64,000 bases of DNA from Polaromonas sp. JS666 (lineage in GTDB: Bacteria; Pseudomonadota; Gammaproteobacteria; Burkholderiales; Burkholderiaceae_C), in assembly GCF_000013865.1 (NCBI RefSeq), contig NC_007948.1:2542001-2606000 (forward strand). Reading direction: 5' to 3'. Position numbers and translations under genes: made by a program. The stretch's first letter is position 1; each line of letters begins with the position of its first letter. Positions 1 to 10,592 of the stretch are shown one piece after another. Under the pieces are notes generated by a model, which made no database searches, was not told the DNA's origin, and worked only from the letters and a program-made list of their open reading frames with translations.

Positions 1-352
1 CCTTCTTTTTGGCGGCTACTTCGTCTTCCGCCTGCTTTTTCCTGGCCTCCAGCTGAGCATCCTTGCCCGACAGTTTGGGAGCGCCGGCCTTGCCCGCCGC
101 TGACGCTGACGCTGCCGCCGCAGGCGACACGGCCGCCTCGGCCGTGGCCGCAGGCGCCACGGTGGCGGCAATCCGGGTGCCACCAGGTCGTTTCAGGATA
201 TCTTTTTCCTTGATATCGGCTGGCGGCGAGCGGTCGCTGAAGACTTTGCGGCCGTCCTTGTCGATCCATTGCCATTGGGCAAACGCCGTGACGGCAAATG
301 ATGCGCCGGCGAGCGCCAAAATCAGGGTTTTTGAAGCTAGTTTGAGGTCCAT
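1..352 (-). CDS. DUF4124 domain-containing protein, 3' end outside window
   Basis: The frame starts at an ATG whose complement ends at 352 and stays open to the window edge, giving 117 visible residues. The N-terminus is a signal peptide (basic start, hydrophobic core, cleavage near AFA-QW). It is followed by QWQWIDKDGRKVFSDRSPP, the usual start of a DUF4124 domain in small periplasmic proteins. After about residue 55 the chain is Ala-rich and then Lys/Glu-rich, probably a flexible or coiled tail. DUF4124 has no firmly assigned biochemical role. The gene diverges from guaB, with about 157 bases between the two starts. The opposite strand is also open here but has no recognisable domain. Confidence 0.8.
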   Translation of the reverse strand, partial: MDLKLASKTLILALAGASFAVTAFAQWQWIDKDGRKVFSDRSPPADIKEKDILKRPGGTRIAATVAPAATAEAAVSPAAAASASAAGKAGAPKLSGKDAQLEARKKQAEDEVAAKKK

Positions 353-482
353 TCGGTCAGTGTAGCGCTGTGTGGGGCAGTTTCTGCATGTTTGCCAGGA
401 ACGCTGCTTTTTTGCAACTTGGGCAAAAAGTCAGGCCAAAATAGGCGCCAAGGGTTAGTACCGAGGGTTTTGGGGACAAGGG

Positions 483-488
483 TACAAT
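483..488 (+). promoter_or_regulatory. Possible -10 box for guaB
   Basis: TACAAT lies about 22 bases before the guaB ATG in the divergent intergenic region. No convincing -35 element is seen at 16-18 bases upstream, so this is only a candidate. Confidence 0.25.
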
Positions 489-509
489 CGTGTTTTTGGA
501 GCTATCCCT

Positions 510-1979
510 ATGCGCCTACTCGGCAAAGCGCTCACCTTCGACGACGTATTGTTGGTGCCAGCGTTCTCCCAGGTCCTGCCCAAGGACACCTCACTTTCCA
601 CCCAGTTCTCCCGCAACATCCGCCTGAACCTGCCGCTCGTGTCGGCGGCCATGGACACGGTCACCGAAGCCCGGTTGGCCATTGCCATCGCGCAGGAGGG
701 TGGCATCGGCATCGTCCATAAAAACCTGACGCCCCAGCAGCAGGCCGCAGAAGTGGCGAAAGTCAAGCGTTACGAGAGCGGCGTGCTCCGCGACCCGGTG
801 GTCATCACGCCCACCCATACTGTCCGGCAGGTCATGGCCCTGAGTGAGCAGCTCGGCATTTCCGGCTTCCCCGTGATCGACGGCGGCCGGGTTGTCGGTA
901 TCGTGACCGGGCGCGACATGCGCTTCGAATCCCGTATGGATGTGCCGGTCAGCACCATCATGACGCCGCGCGACCGCCTGATCACCATTTCCGAAACCGC
1001 GTCCCTGGCCGACGCCAAGGCGCTGTTGAACAAGCACCGCCTGGAGCGGGTGCTGCTGGTCAATGACAACTTCGAGCTCAAGGGCCTGATCACTGTCAAG
1101 GACATCACCAAACAGACCACTTTCCCCAATGCGGCACGCGATTCGCATGGCCAGTTGCGCGTCGGCGCTGCCGTCGGGGTGGGTGAGGGCACCGAAGAGC
1201 GTGTCGAGGCGCTGGTCAAGGCCGGGGTGGACGCCATTGTGGTGGACACCGCCCATGGGCATAGCAAGGGCGTGATCGACCGGGTGCGCTGGGTCAAGCG
1301 GAACTACCCCCAGGTTGATGTCATCGGCGGCAATATTGCCACCGGCGCAGCCGCGCTGGCGCTGGCAGAAGCCGGTGCAGACGGCGTCAAGGTGGGTATT
1401 GGCCCTGGCAGCATCTGTACCACCCGCATCGTTGCGGGTGTCGGGGTGCCGCAGATCATGGCGATCGACAACGTGGCGATGGCTTTGCGTGGCACCGGCG
1501 TTCCCCTGATTGGGGACGGCGGCATCCGCTACAGCGGTGACATCGCCAAAGCCATTGCCGCGGGCGCCAATACCGTCATGATGGGCGGGATGTTCGCAGG
1601 GACCGAAGAGGCGCCGGGCGAAGTCATCCTGTACCAGGGGCGCAGCTACAAAAGCTACCGCGGCATGGGAAGCATTGGCGCCATGCAGCAGGGCAGTGCA
1701 GACCGCTATTTCCAGGAGTCGAGCACCGGCAACCCCAACGCTGACAAGCTGGTCCCCGAGGGCATTGAAGGCCGCGTGCCGTACAAAGGCTCCATGGTGG
1801 CCATCGTGTACCAGATGGCCGGCGGCTTGCGTGCCAGCATGGGCTACTGCGGCTGCGCCACGATTGAAGACATGCGCGACAAGGCCGAGTTCGTGGAAAT
1901 CACCTCCGCCGGCATTCGCGAGAGCCATGTCCACGATGTGCAGATCACCAAGGAAGCGCCGAACTACCGGGCTGATTGA
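510..1979 (+). CDS. guaB: IMP dehydrogenase
   Basis: This 489-residue protein has the normal bacterial IMPDH length. It oxidises IMP to XMP with NAD+, the first committed step of GMP synthesis in the cytosol. The N-terminal barrel half starts at [11 protein letters not shown]. Two CBS domains occupy about residues 95-205. The active-site loop [13 protein letters not shown] carries the catalytic Cys at residue 303. The flap region with GYCGC lies near the C-terminus. guaA follows 144 bases downstream on the same strand, the standard guaB-guaA arrangement, so co-transcription is likely. The long open frame on the opposite strand is a GC-codon shadow. Confidence 0.98.
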   Translation: MRLLGKALTFDDVLLVPAFSQVLPKDTSLSTQFSRNIRLNLPLVSAAMDTVTEARLAIAIAQEGGIGIVHKNLTPQQQAAEVAKVKRYESGVLRDPVVITPTHTVRQVMALSEQLGISGFPVIDGGRVVGIVTGRDMRFESRMDVPVSTIMTPRDRLITISETASLADAKALLNKHRLERVLLVNDNFELKGLITVKDITKQTTFPNAARDSHGQLRVGAAVGVGEGTEERVEALVKAGVDAIVVDTAHGHSKGVIDRVRWVKRNYPQVDVIGGNIATGAAALALAEAGADGVKVGIGPGSICTTRIVAGVGVPQIMAIDNVAMALRGTGVPLIGDGGIRYSGDIAKAIAAGANTVMMGGMFAGTEEAPGEVILYQGRSYKSYRGMGSIGAMQQGSADRYFQESSTGNPNADKLVPEGIEGRVPYKGSMVAIVYQMAGGLRASMGYCGCATIEDMRDKAEFVEITSAGIRESHVHDVQITKEAPNYRAD

Positions 1980-1983
1980 TGTG

Positions 1984-2034
1984 ACCCCCACGTTCGCTCA
2001 CTTCGTGTAGCTCTCTGCCCCCCGAGGGGGCTGG
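1984..2034 (+). repeat. Dispersed intergenic repeat between guaB and guaA
   Basis: The segment begins GACCCCCACGTTCGC and contains the short palindrome GCCCCCCGAGGGGGC. A related copy in the opposite orientation lies at about 45981-46028 (CCCCCACGCTC through GAGGGGGC). Repeats of this style are common between genes in Comamonadaceae; their role is unknown. A hairpin in the guaB-guaA mRNA is possible. Confidence 0.5.
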
Positions 2035-2123
2035 CCTTGCTTGGGGCGGCCCGGCGCGGCGGCCGCAGTTGGCTTTCACGTTTCCCCAGGTTTGCCCTTG
2101 TCCGTAGCAACTGACTCAATCAA

Positions 2124-3743
2124 ATGCAACACCAGAAAATCCTCATCCTCGATTTCGGCTCCCAGGTCACCCAGCTGATTGCCCGCCGCGTGCGCGATGC
2201 CCATGTGTTTTGCGAAGTCCATCCCTGCGATGTGACTGACGACTGGGTCCGCGACTACGCCAGGGACGGCACGCTCAAGGGCGTCATCCTGTCCGGCAGC
2301 CATGCCAGCATCTACGAAGAAACGACCGACAAAGCGCCCCAGGCCGTGTTTGAGCTGGGCCTTCCGGTGCTGGGCATCTGCTACGGCATGCAGGCCATGG
2401 CGCACCAGCTGGGCGGCAAGGTCGAAGGCGGCCACAAGCGCGAATTCGGTTCGGCTGACGTGCGGGCCCGCGGCCACACCGCGCTGCTCAAGGACATCGC
2501 CGACTACACCACGCCAGAGGGCCAGGGCATGCTGGACGTCTGGATGAGCCACGGTGACAAGGTCACCGAAATGCCGCCGGGCTTCAAGCTCATGGCATCC
2601 ACCGAGTCCTGCCCGATCGCCGGCATGGCCGATGAAGACCGCCGTTTTTACGCGGTGCAGTTCCACCCGGAAGTCACGCACACCAAGCAGGGCAATGCCA
2701 TTCTCAAGCGCTTTGTGCTTGATATTTGCGGCACCCGGCAAGACTGGGTCATGGGCGACTACATCAGCGAAGCGGTTGAAAAAATCCGCCAGCAGGTAGG
2801 CGACGAAGAGGTCATCCTCGGCCTGTCGGGCGGTGTCGATTCATCGGTGGCGGCGGCACTGATCCACCGCGCCATCGGCGACCAGCTGACCTGCGTATTC
2901 GTTGACCATGGCCTGCTGCGCCTGAACGAAGGCGACATGGTGATGGACATGTTTGTCGGCAAGCTGCATGCCAGAGTGGTCCGCGTCGATGCGAGCGAGC
3001 AGTTTCTAGGCCACCTGGCCGGGGTGAGCGAACCCGAGGCCAAGCGCAAAATCATCGGCCGGGAATTTGTCGAAGTGTTCAAGGCCGAGGCGGCTCGGCT
3101 CAAGGCTGGCGACGGCGGCCACAAGGGCGCCAAATGGCTGGCCCAGGGCACGATTTATCCTGATGTGATCGAGTCCGGTGGCGCCAAGAGCAAGAAAGCC
3201 GTCACCATCAAAAGCCACCACAACGTCGGCGGCCTGCCCGAGCAGCTGGGCCTGAAGCTGCTTGAGCCGCTGCGTGAGCTGTTCAAGGACGAGGTCCGCG
3301 AACTGGGCGTCGCGCTCGGCCTGCCGCATGACATGGTGTATCGCCATCCCTTCCCCGGTCCCGGCCTCGGGGTGCGCATCCTGGGCGAAGTCAAAAAAGA
3401 GTACGCTGACCTGCTGCGCCGCGCCGACGCCATCTTTATCGAAGAACTGCGCAACTTCAGGGATGCCGAGACCGGCAAGACCTGGTACGACCTGACCAGC
3501 CAGGCGTTCACCGTCTTCCTGCCGGTGAAAAGCGTGGGTGTGATGGGCGATGGCCGCACCTATGACTATGTGGTGGCGCTGCGCGCTGTGCAAACCAGCG
3601 ACTTCATGACCGCAGACTGGGCAGAACTGCCCTACGCGTTGCTCAAAAAGGTCTCCAGCCGCATCATCAACGAGGTGCGCGGCATCAACCGCGTCACTTA
3701 CGACGTGAGCAGCAAGCCGCCGGCAACGATCGAGTGGGAATAA
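2124..3743 (+). CDS. guaA: GMP synthase (glutamine-hydrolysing)
   Basis: This 539-residue cytosolic enzyme converts XMP to GMP using glutamine and ATP. The class I glutamine amidotransferase domain covers about residues 1-200, with the nucleophile Cys86 in GICYGMQAM and the His/Glu pair in FHPEVTHT. The ATP pyrophosphatase domain has its P-loop LSGGVDSS at 234-241. The dimerisation domain carries [14 protein letters not shown] and ends in PPATIEWE, the typical C-terminus. Length and motif order match the family. It is downstream of guaB and 12 bases upstream of thpR, so the three genes may share a transcript. Confidence 0.98.
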   Translation: MQHQKILILDFGSQVTQLIARRVRDAHVFCEVHPCDVTDDWVRDYARDGTLKGVILSGSHASIYEETTDKAPQAVFELGLPVLGICYGMQAMAHQLGGKVEGGHKREFGSADVRARGHTALLKDIADYTTPEGQGMLDVWMSHGDKVTEMPPGFKLMASTESCPIAGMADEDRRFYAVQFHPEVTHTKQGNAILKRFVLDICGTRQDWVMGDYISEAVEKIRQQVGDEEVILGLSGGVDSSVAAALIHRAIGDQLTCVFVDHGLLRLNEGDMVMDMFVGKLHARVVRVDASEQFLGHLAGVSEPEAKRKIIGREFVEVFKAEAARLKAGDGGHKGAKWLAQGTIYPDVIESGGAKSKKAVTIKSHHNVGGLPEQLGLKLLEPLRELFKDEVRELGVALGLPHDMVYRHPFPGPGLGVRILGEVKKEYADLLRRADAIFIEELRNFRDAETGKTWYDLTSQAFTVFLPVKSVGVMGDGRTYDYVVALRAVQTSDFMTADWAELPYALLKKVSSRIINEVRGINRVTYDVSSKPPATIEWE

Positions 3744-3755
3744 AGGGCCGAGCCC

Positions 3756-4346
3756 ATGCCCGAGCAACCGTCATTACCCGGGTTCGCCGCCTTGCCGCAG
3801 CAGCCGACGGACAGGCTGTTCTTTGCCATCTTTCCCGACGCGAACGCCTCGGTGCGCATCGCAGCGCTTGCGCAGCAGCTGCGTGGCGAGCATGAATTGC
3901 ATGGCCGGCCGCTCGCGCGGGAGCGTTTCCATGTCACGTTGCATCACCTTGGCGACTACGTGGGTGTGCCGCGTGACGTTGTCGCCATGGCGGACAAAGC
4001 GGCAATGGCCGTCACCACCATGGCGCCGTTCGAGGTCGCGTTCGACCGCGCGGCGAGCTTCTCCAGCGCTCCGCGCAACCGGCCCTTCGTTCTGCGCGGG
4101 GGCGATGGCGTCGCCGCATTGATGGAGTTCCAGCAGGCGCTGGGGATGGCGATGAAGCAGGCCGGGCTCGGGCGCTGGGCCAAACCGGGCTACACGCCGC
4201 ACGTGACCTTGCTTTACGATGACCGCTGTGTCGCCGAGCAGGCCGTCGAGACGATCAACTGGACCGCGCGCGAGTTCGTCCTCGTGCACAGCCTGCTCGG
4301 TAAAACCCGGCATGTGGCCCTCGCACGCTGGCCGTTGCACGGCTGA
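3756..4346 (+). CDS. thpR: RNA 2',3'-cyclic phosphodiesterase (2'-5' RNA ligase family)
   Basis: This 196-residue protein carries the two HxTx motifs that define the 2H phosphoesterase superfamily: H59-V-T61 (FHVTLHHLGDY) and H149-V-T151 (PHVTLLYD). Family members hydrolyse 2',3'-cyclic phosphate RNA ends and can join RNA 2'-5' in vitro; their cellular substrate is unclear. The early LFFAIFPD segment is the usual first strand. It starts 12 bases after guaA and is probably translated from the same message. Identification is by motifs and length. Confidence 0.92.
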   Translation: MPEQPSLPGFAALPQQPTDRLFFAIFPDANASVRIAALAQQLRGEHELHGRPLARERFHVTLHHLGDYVGVPRDVVAMADKAAMAVTTMAPFEVAFDRAASFSSAPRNRPFVLRGGDGVAALMEFQQALGMAMKQAGLGRWAKPGYTPHVTLLYDDRCVAEQAVETINWTAREFVLVHSLLGKTRHVALARWPLHG

Positions 4347-4468
4347 CGGATCACGGGCAAGAGCTCCCTCGACCCGCCCCTCTGACAGGCGGCAGGAACG
4401 TTCGCGGTTGCCGGAGGGATGAGCCCAGGTTCAGTTCTTCTACTGGAGCTGCGCCCCGAGGCGAGTTC

Positions 4469-5305
4469 CTATTTTTCCCTGTCAACCACCAGGCGCGGTC
4501 CAGGCGCCAATGGAGACGGTGTTTGCCACAGCACCAGCTCTCGCATGATCATGTGAGCCCCCAGAACAATCAGGCTACCGAGGAAGCAGGCGCGAAACAG
4601 CGACGGTGACAGCAATCGGCGAAAATTCTGGCCCAGGTACATGCCCGCCAATGCAGGCAGCAGCAAGAGGGCGGACGCACCGGCAAGGGGTGCTGAATAG
4701 CTTGCGTTAAAGAAAAGGCCGGCCGCCAGGGCCAGCGTGGAAACGGTAAAGGACAGACCCATGGCCTGGATCAACGCGTCGCGCTGCAGCCCCAGCGCTT
4801 GCAGGTAGGGCACCGCAGGCACAACGAACACCCCTGTGGCGGCGGTGACCAGCCCGGTCACCACCCCCATCAGAGGGCCCAGCCATTCTTCTGCCTCTGG
4901 CGACACCGAGGGCTTGGTACCCGCGAGACTCCATAAAGCATAGGCGATGAGGACCACGCCAAGCGACACCATTGCCCAGGCGCCGGCGGGTGCGCCCAGT
5001 GCGAGCGCGCCCGCCCAGGTTCCCGCGCAAATACCGGCCTGCATGCCGCCCAGCCGCCGTAGCGCCGGGCCCAGCCCGGCCAGCGGCCGGAGCTGCCATG
5101 CATTGGTTACCAGTGATGGCACGATCAGCAGCGCTGCCGCTTCTGCCGGGCTGAACACAAAGGCCAACAAGGCCATGGACACCGTGGGCAGGCCAAGCCC
5201 CACCACGCCCTTGACGAGGCCGGCCAAAAGAAACACGGCAATCGCCCCCGACAGTGCTGCAGGGGACGCAGCAAGCGCTTCTGGAAGCATCGGGGCTTCA
5301 AACAT
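4469..5305 (-). CDS. Sulfite exporter TauE/SafE family membrane protein
   Basis: This 278-residue protein consists almost wholly of hydrophobic helices. Near the N-terminus, LAGLVKGVVGLGLPTVSMALL is the first conserved TauE/SafE repeat, and the second repeat VVTGLVTAATGVFVVPAVPYL follows at about residue 155. Around eight transmembrane segments are expected, in the inner membrane. The family moves sulfur compounds or organic anions, but the substrate cannot be read from sequence. It is divergent from the LysR gene at 5532, which may regulate it. Confidence 0.88.
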   Translation of the reverse strand: MFEAPMLPEALAASPAALSGAIAVFLLAGLVKGVVGLGLPTVSMALLAFVFSPAEAAALLIVPSLVTNAWQLRPLAGLGPALRRLGGMQAGICAGTWAGALALGAPAGAWAMVSLGVVLIAYALWSLAGTKPSVSPEAEEWLGPLMGVVTGLVTAATGVFVVPAVPYLQALGLQRDALIQAMGLSFTVSTLALAAGLFFNASYSAPLAGASALLLLPALAGMYLGQNFRRLLSPSLFRACFLGSLIVLGAHMIMRELVLWQTPSPLAPGPRLVVDREK

Positions 5306-5416
5306 GACTCGGCGCCATGGGGGCTGCGGCCCGCCTGGGCAGAAAGGGCGGGAAAGGATTTGGGGAAAAAGGCTGGCTCTGCATGGTTGTCATCGATGGC
5401 TCCTGTTCAATCAACC

Positions 5417-5430
5417 CGTGCAGCTGCACG
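5417..5430. promoter_or_regulatory. Perfect 14-bp palindrome in divergent promoter region
   Basis: CGTGCAGCTGCACG is perfectly symmetrical and sits in the 226-bp gap between the exporter start (5305) and the LysR start (5532). It could be an operator for the adjacent regulator, but it lacks the classic T-N11-A spacing and may be chance. Confidence 0.3.
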
Positions 5431-5531
5431 TTGAGCGCCCATTTTGTTGAAGGCAGCACCAGGTGAAAATTCGGAAATGGCTGAGCCAGCCTCAGGCGGC
5501 TCCTGAGTCTTCTTGTGTTAACTTCATTGGC

Positions 5532-6425
5532 ATGCGCTTCGATCTGACCGACCTGCGGCTCTTCCTGAACGTTCATGAGGCGGGAACGATCACGGGCGGG
5601 GCAGGGCGCAGCCACATGACGCTGGCTTCGGCAAGCGAACGCATCCGCAGCATGGAGGACACCCTGGGCGTGCCCCTGCTGGTGCGCGAGCGCCGCGGCG
5701 TGGCGGTCACGGCGGCAGGCCGCACATTGCTGTACCACGCGCGCGTGGTGTTGCAGCAACTGGAGCGCATGCGCGGAGAACTGGGTGATTACGGCGCCGG
5801 GCTCAAGGGGCATATCCGCCTGCTCTGCAATACGGCGGCCCTGAGCGAGTACTTGCCGCAGGCGCTCAGCCGTTTTCTCGCGAAATATCCGCAGATATCG
5901 GTCGATCTGGAAGAAAGGCCGAGCCAGGAGATCGTCGACGCTGTGCGGGCCGGGCTCTGCGACATGGGCGTGGTGTCGGACCTTGTGGACCTTCAAGGGC
6001 TGCAGGCCTTCAAATTCCGCTCCGATCCGCTGGTGCTCGTGGTGCCTGAGGGCCATGTGCTGGCCGGCCGCCGCACCATCAGACTGTCCGAAGTGCTGGA
6101 TTGCGACTTTGTCGGCCTCGTCGATGGCAGCGCCTTGCAGGAACATGTGACCCAGCAGGCCCGTCGGCTGGGTGGGCAGCTAAGTTACCGCGTGCGCTTG
6201 CGCAGTTTCGAGGCGGTATGCCGCATGGTGGGGCTGGGCATCGGCGTTGGCATCGTCCCGCGGGCGGCGGCTGCCCGATGCGCGCGTTCCGCCAGACTCA
6301 AGCGAGTGACGCTCACGGATGCCTGGGCCAACCGGAGCCTGGTGCTATGCCTGCGTGACGTGGACCAATTGCCGCTTTACGCGCGACAAATGGTGCAGCA
6401 CGTGCTGGCCGCCGAATCGCCGTAA
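5532..6425 (+). CDS. LysR family transcriptional regulator
   Basis: About 297 residues from the ATG of MRFDLTDLRLFLNVHEAG. The frame is open 69 bases further upstream, but the helix-turn-helix of LysR proteins begins within a few residues of this Met, so the later start is preferred. The wHTH spans about residues 4-62 (ASERIRSMEDTLGVPLLVRERRGV). The periplasmic-binding-like effector domain follows from about residue 90 to the end. Residues HMTLASASERI replace the more usual SQPALS recognition helix. Divergent orientation suggests control of the TauE-type exporter; the effector is unknown. Confidence 0.9.
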   Translation: MRFDLTDLRLFLNVHEAGTITGGAGRSHMTLASASERIRSMEDTLGVPLLVRERRGVAVTAAGRTLLYHARVVLQQLERMRGELGDYGAGLKGHIRLLCNTAALSEYLPQALSRFLAKYPQISVDLEERPSQEIVDAVRAGLCDMGVVSDLVDLQGLQAFKFRSDPLVLVVPEGHVLAGRRTIRLSEVLDCDFVGLVDGSALQEHVTQQARRLGGQLSYRVRLRSFEAVCRMVGLGIGVGIVPRAAAARCARSARLKRVTLTDAWANRSLVLCLRDVDQLPLYARQMVQHVLAAESP

Positions 6426-6475
6426 AAAACGGTGCGGCAAGCCATACATGCCATTTTTCGCCTATGCTTTGAGAC

Positions 6476-7114
6476 ATGTACTTGTCCCCCCAATTCAAGG
6501 GCGACCGCGCGCAGGCCGCGGCGCTGATCAAGGACCATCCCTTCGCCAGTCTGATCAGCGTGGACGACGCCGGTCTGCCATTTGTCACCCATTTGCCGCT
6601 GCATCTGCAGGAGCGAAACGGCCAGTTGGTGTTGCTGGGCCATGTGGCCAAGCCGAATCAGCATTGGCGTTATCTGCAGGCCCGCCCGCAGGCTGTCGTG
6701 ACGTTTCTCGGTCCGCACGCATACATGTCGCCCAAGGTCTACCCCGACCTGGCGCGTGTACCGACCTGGAACTACCTCGCCGTGCACTGCACCGTCCTGG
6801 CAAGCCTGATTGAAGAGCCCGTGGACAAAGACCGACTGCTGAAAAAGCTGATCGGTGACCATGAGCCGCCTTATGCCGAACAGTGGCGCGGCCTGGGTGA
6901 CGAGTTTGCCCAGAAAATGCTGGCCGGTATTGTGGCGTTCGAGCTGCAGGTGACCGACGTGCAGTGCAAGCTGAAAATCAACCAGCACAGGCCCGAAGCG
7001 CATGCCGCGATGAAAGCGATCTATGCCTCTGGCAATGAAAATGAGCAGGCCCTGGCCCGCTGGATGGATCAGCTGGGCATGAATGCCGATACCCTCCAGC
7101 CCCGGAAAGATTGA
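6476..7114 (+). CDS. FMN-binding negative transcriptional regulator (PaiB family)
   Basis: This 212-residue protein opens with MYLSPQFKGD and continues with PFASLISVDDAGLPFVTHLP and FLGPHAYMSPKVY-x6-VPTWNYLAVH, all signatures of the PaiB/FMN-binding split-barrel family. In Bacillus, PaiB affects sporulation and protease genes; in proteobacteria the family is mostly uncharacterised and may act as a flavin-dependent enzyme or sensor. A small membrane-protein gene starts at the next base after its stop, pointing to translational coupling. Confidence 0.88.
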   Translation: MYLSPQFKGDRAQAAALIKDHPFASLISVDDAGLPFVTHLPLHLQERNGQLVLLGHVAKPNQHWRYLQARPQAVVTFLGPHAYMSPKVYPDLARVPTWNYLAVHCTVLASLIEEPVDKDRLLKKLIGDHEPPYAEQWRGLGDEFAQKMLAGIVAFELQVTDVQCKLKINQHRPEAHAAMKAIYASGNENEQALARWMDQLGMNADTLQPRKD

Positions 7115-7115
7115 A

Positions 7116-7373
7116 ATGCGCGTTGTTTTGGGAATTCTGAGCCTGTTGATCGTGCTGGCCACGGTCGGGTTGCTGGCAAAAAAGCAGATGAGCGGCTTGT
7201 CGGCTGCGCCCGCCAGAGCGCCGGCGCCGGTAGAGGTTGACTCGAGGGCATCCGCGCAGGTGCCGCTTCCGGGCGCGACACCCCAGGCGCAGAGCCAGCA
7301 GATCCAGCAGCAGATCCTGCAAACAGTGGAGGGCACCCTGCAGCAGGCCCGCCCCATGCCCGATGACGAGTAA
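7116..7373 (+). CDS. Small single-pass membrane protein, function unknown
   Basis: 85 residues from MRVVLGILSLL. The ATG lies two bases past the preceding TGA, so this start fits coupled translation better than the in-frame ATG at 7083 inside the upstream gene. One hydrophobic helix (residues 2-22, ILSLLIVLATVGLLA) anchors it, with a Pro/Ala-rich linker and a Gln-rich tail (QAQSQQIQQQILQTVEG) in the other compartment. No domain is recognised. It sits between the PaiB-like gene and the tadA fusion. Confidence 0.65.
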   Translation: MRVVLGILSLLIVLATVGLLAKKQMSGLSAAPARAPAPVEVDSRASAQVPLPGATPQAQSQQIQQQILQTVEGTLQQARPMPDDE

Positions 7374-7381
7374 GCAGATAA

Positions 7382-8824
<1,443 letters not shown>

Positions 8825-8871
8825 CCTGAAACCACGCGTGAATGCTGATCAGCAATGGGATACTCCTGCCT

Positions 8872-9822
8872 GTGAAAAAACATATCTACATTTACTCGCC
8901 TTCCAGCGCCGTGCGCGACAAAGCGAGCTTCAAACGCGGCGTTCGGCGCCTGACGGCACTGGGCCATGAGGTTGAAATTGACGAAGCTGCGCTGGCCAGG
9001 CACCAGCGTTTTGCCGGCGATGACGAAACCCGGCTGGCGGCCATCCACCGCGCGGCTGCCAGCGGCGCCGATGTGGCTCTCATTACCCGCGGCGGCTACG
9101 GCCTTACGCGCATCCTGCCGGGCATCAACTACAAGGCTGTGGCCAAGGCCATCGACAAGGGCACGCAATTTGTGGGCCTCAGTGATTTCACGGCGTTTCA
9201 GTCGGCTGTGCTGGCCAAAACCGGTGCGGTCACGTGGGCGGGGCCTGCGCTGGGCGAAGACTTTGGCACCGAGGTCCCTCCCGACGACATCATGGAAGCC
9301 TGTTTTGACGACCTGATCACGGGTCAGGGCGAGGGCACCGGCTGGCAACTCCCGAAATCCGCCATGAATTCAATAGCCGACAACCCGGATTTGAAGGGGG
9401 CTGAAACTCAATTCAGCATCAAGAATGCCGTGCTGTGGGGAGGCAACCTGGCGATTTTGTCGTCCTTGGTGGGAACGCCCTACCTACCCATCGTCAAGGG
9501 CGGTATTTTGTTTGTCGAAGATGTTGGCGAGCATCCCTACCGGGTGGAGCGCATGTTCACGCAACTGCTGTATGCGGGTGTGCTGGCACAGCAAAAGGCG
9601 GTCATTTTTGGGCAGTTCACCAATTACAGGCTGGTGCCGCATGACAAGGGTTTCAAATTACCTTCGGTGGCAGCCTGGCTACAGAGCCAGATCAAGGCGC
9701 CGGTGCTGACCGGACTGCCGTTTGGCCACGTGGCGACCAAGGTGCTGCTGCCCGTGGGCTACAAAACAACGTTGGCGGTGGAGGGCAGGGATGCGTTTTT
9801 GCTGTGGGGCCACCAGCATTAG
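8872..9822 (+). CDS. ldcA: LD-carboxypeptidase (muramoyltetrapeptide carboxypeptidase, S66 family)
   Basis: About 316 residues from a GTG (VKKHIYIYSPSS); an ATG at 8842 in frame would add ten residues with no better ribosome site. The enzyme trims the terminal D-Ala from murein tetrapeptides during cell-wall recycling in the cytosol. Markers are TRGGYGLTRILPGINY, the nucleophile Ser in VGLSDFTAFQSA, the Glu in FVEDVGEHPYRVERM and the C-terminal His in GLPFGHVATKVLLPVG, forming the Ser-Glu-His triad. It follows the tadA fusion by about 50 bases. Confidence 0.9.
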   Translation: MKKHIYIYSPSSAVRDKASFKRGVRRLTALGHEVEIDEAALARHQRFAGDDETRLAAIHRAAASGADVALITRGGYGLTRILPGINYKAVAKAIDKGTQFVGLSDFTAFQSAVLAKTGAVTWAGPALGEDFGTEVPPDDIMEACFDDLITGQGEGTGWQLPKSAMNSIADNPDLKGAETQFSIKNAVLWGGNLAILSSLVGTPYLPIVKGGILFVEDVGEHPYRVERMFTQLLYAGVLAQQKAVIFGQFTNYRLVPHDKGFKLPSVAAWLQSQIKAPVLTGLPFGHVATKVLLPVGYKTTLAVEGRDAFLLWGHQH

Positions 9823-9883
9823 GCTGATGATCCAACCCACTGGCAGTCCCGCTCGCATGAGGGCGTACTGACGCGAAAGTCCA

Positions 9884-9908
9884 AAAATAAACCAGCACGA
9901 GGCTGGTT
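9884..9908 (-). terminator. Intrinsic terminator of the minus-strand gene at 9945
   Basis: AACCAGC-ACGAG-GCTGGTT forms a 7-bp stem. Read on the minus strand it is followed by TATTTTTGG, a U-rich tract, 36 bases after the stop of the convergent hypothetical gene. Confidence 0.6.
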
Positions 9909-9944
9909 GATGGGTGTCAGGTGCTGGGCGCCAATTGCCGGGCG

Positions 9945-10337
9945 TCAGGCGGTGAGGGAACTGGGCCTTGAGCTCAGGCCGCGCGGTAACAGGCCCTTGA
10001 ATTTGTCGTTGATACGGTTGATTTTTTCACGTGCAACGGTTTCGCCGTGGATGGCTGCCAGCACAGCCATCACATCACCGCGCGCATACCAGAGGCCTTG
10101 CGGGTCTTGGGCATACCGTATGCGGCGTGTAATTTTGGGATAGTGTTGTTCACCAAAGTCACCCAACTCATCCAGAATGAACTGGCGAATATCCTCGGTA
10201 CGGTCTTCCAGCAGAGACGGTGAAGCCTCGCCAGAGCCGAGCAAGACCATCAAACTACTTTTCAAATGGGTTTTTAACCAATCCATGGAGTTCGAAACTT
10301 TCTGCCGGGGGCTATCCCGAGATATGTCTACGTTCAC
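9945..10337 (-). CDS. Conserved-looking hypothetical protein
   Basis: A 130-residue frame from a GTG; an internal start (MDWLKTHLKSSLMVLLG, at 10286) would give 113 residues. The composition is soluble and mixed-charge: EDIRQFILDELGDFGEQHYPKITRRIRYAQDPQGLWYARGDVM reads as a helical protein with a Trp-Tyr patch. No domain is recognised. A terminator hairpin follows the stop, which supports a real transcript. It is oriented against ldcA and divergent from the aldehyde dehydrogenase. Confidence 0.6.
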   Translation of the reverse strand: MNVDISRDSPRQKVSNSMDWLKTHLKSSLMVLLGSGEASPSLLEDRTEDIRQFILDELGDFGEQHYPKITRRIRYAQDPQGLWYARGDVMAVLAAIHGETVAREKINRINDKFKGLLPRGLSSRPSSLTA

Positions 10338-10490
10338 ACCTGATGACTTCTTCTGCTAGATTAAGATCAATACAGCTTTGGCGCAAGTTTTTTCGCATGA
10401 AATGGTTAATGCAAAACAACAAATGAATCAAGGAGTTAGTAACCAAATGTCAGGTTGATTCTGGTTTTAAACATCTGCTAACTCTTTTGC

Positions 10491-10514
10491 GCTACACCGC
10501 AGCATGGGTGTAGC
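10491..10514. promoter_or_regulatory. Inverted repeat upstream of the aldehyde dehydrogenase
   Basis: GCTACACC and GGTGTAGC are perfect 8-bp arms separated by 8 bases, about 80 bases before the ATG at 10593. This could be an operator or a leader hairpin. The surrounding 255-bp gap is AT-rich relative to its neighbours and holds no other gene. Confidence 0.35.
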
Positions 10515-10592
10515 GAAAAGTTTCCATTCACGCTATTGCCATTACCCGGCCTTTTCCCGGCCATTCCCCAGCCTTTCAAGGCCGACACGACC

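Noticed and set aside
591..1991. 466-codon minus-strand frame opposite guaB
   Set aside because: Runs antisense to a fully conserved guaB; composition (His/Gly/Ala-rich) is typical of high-GC shadow frames.
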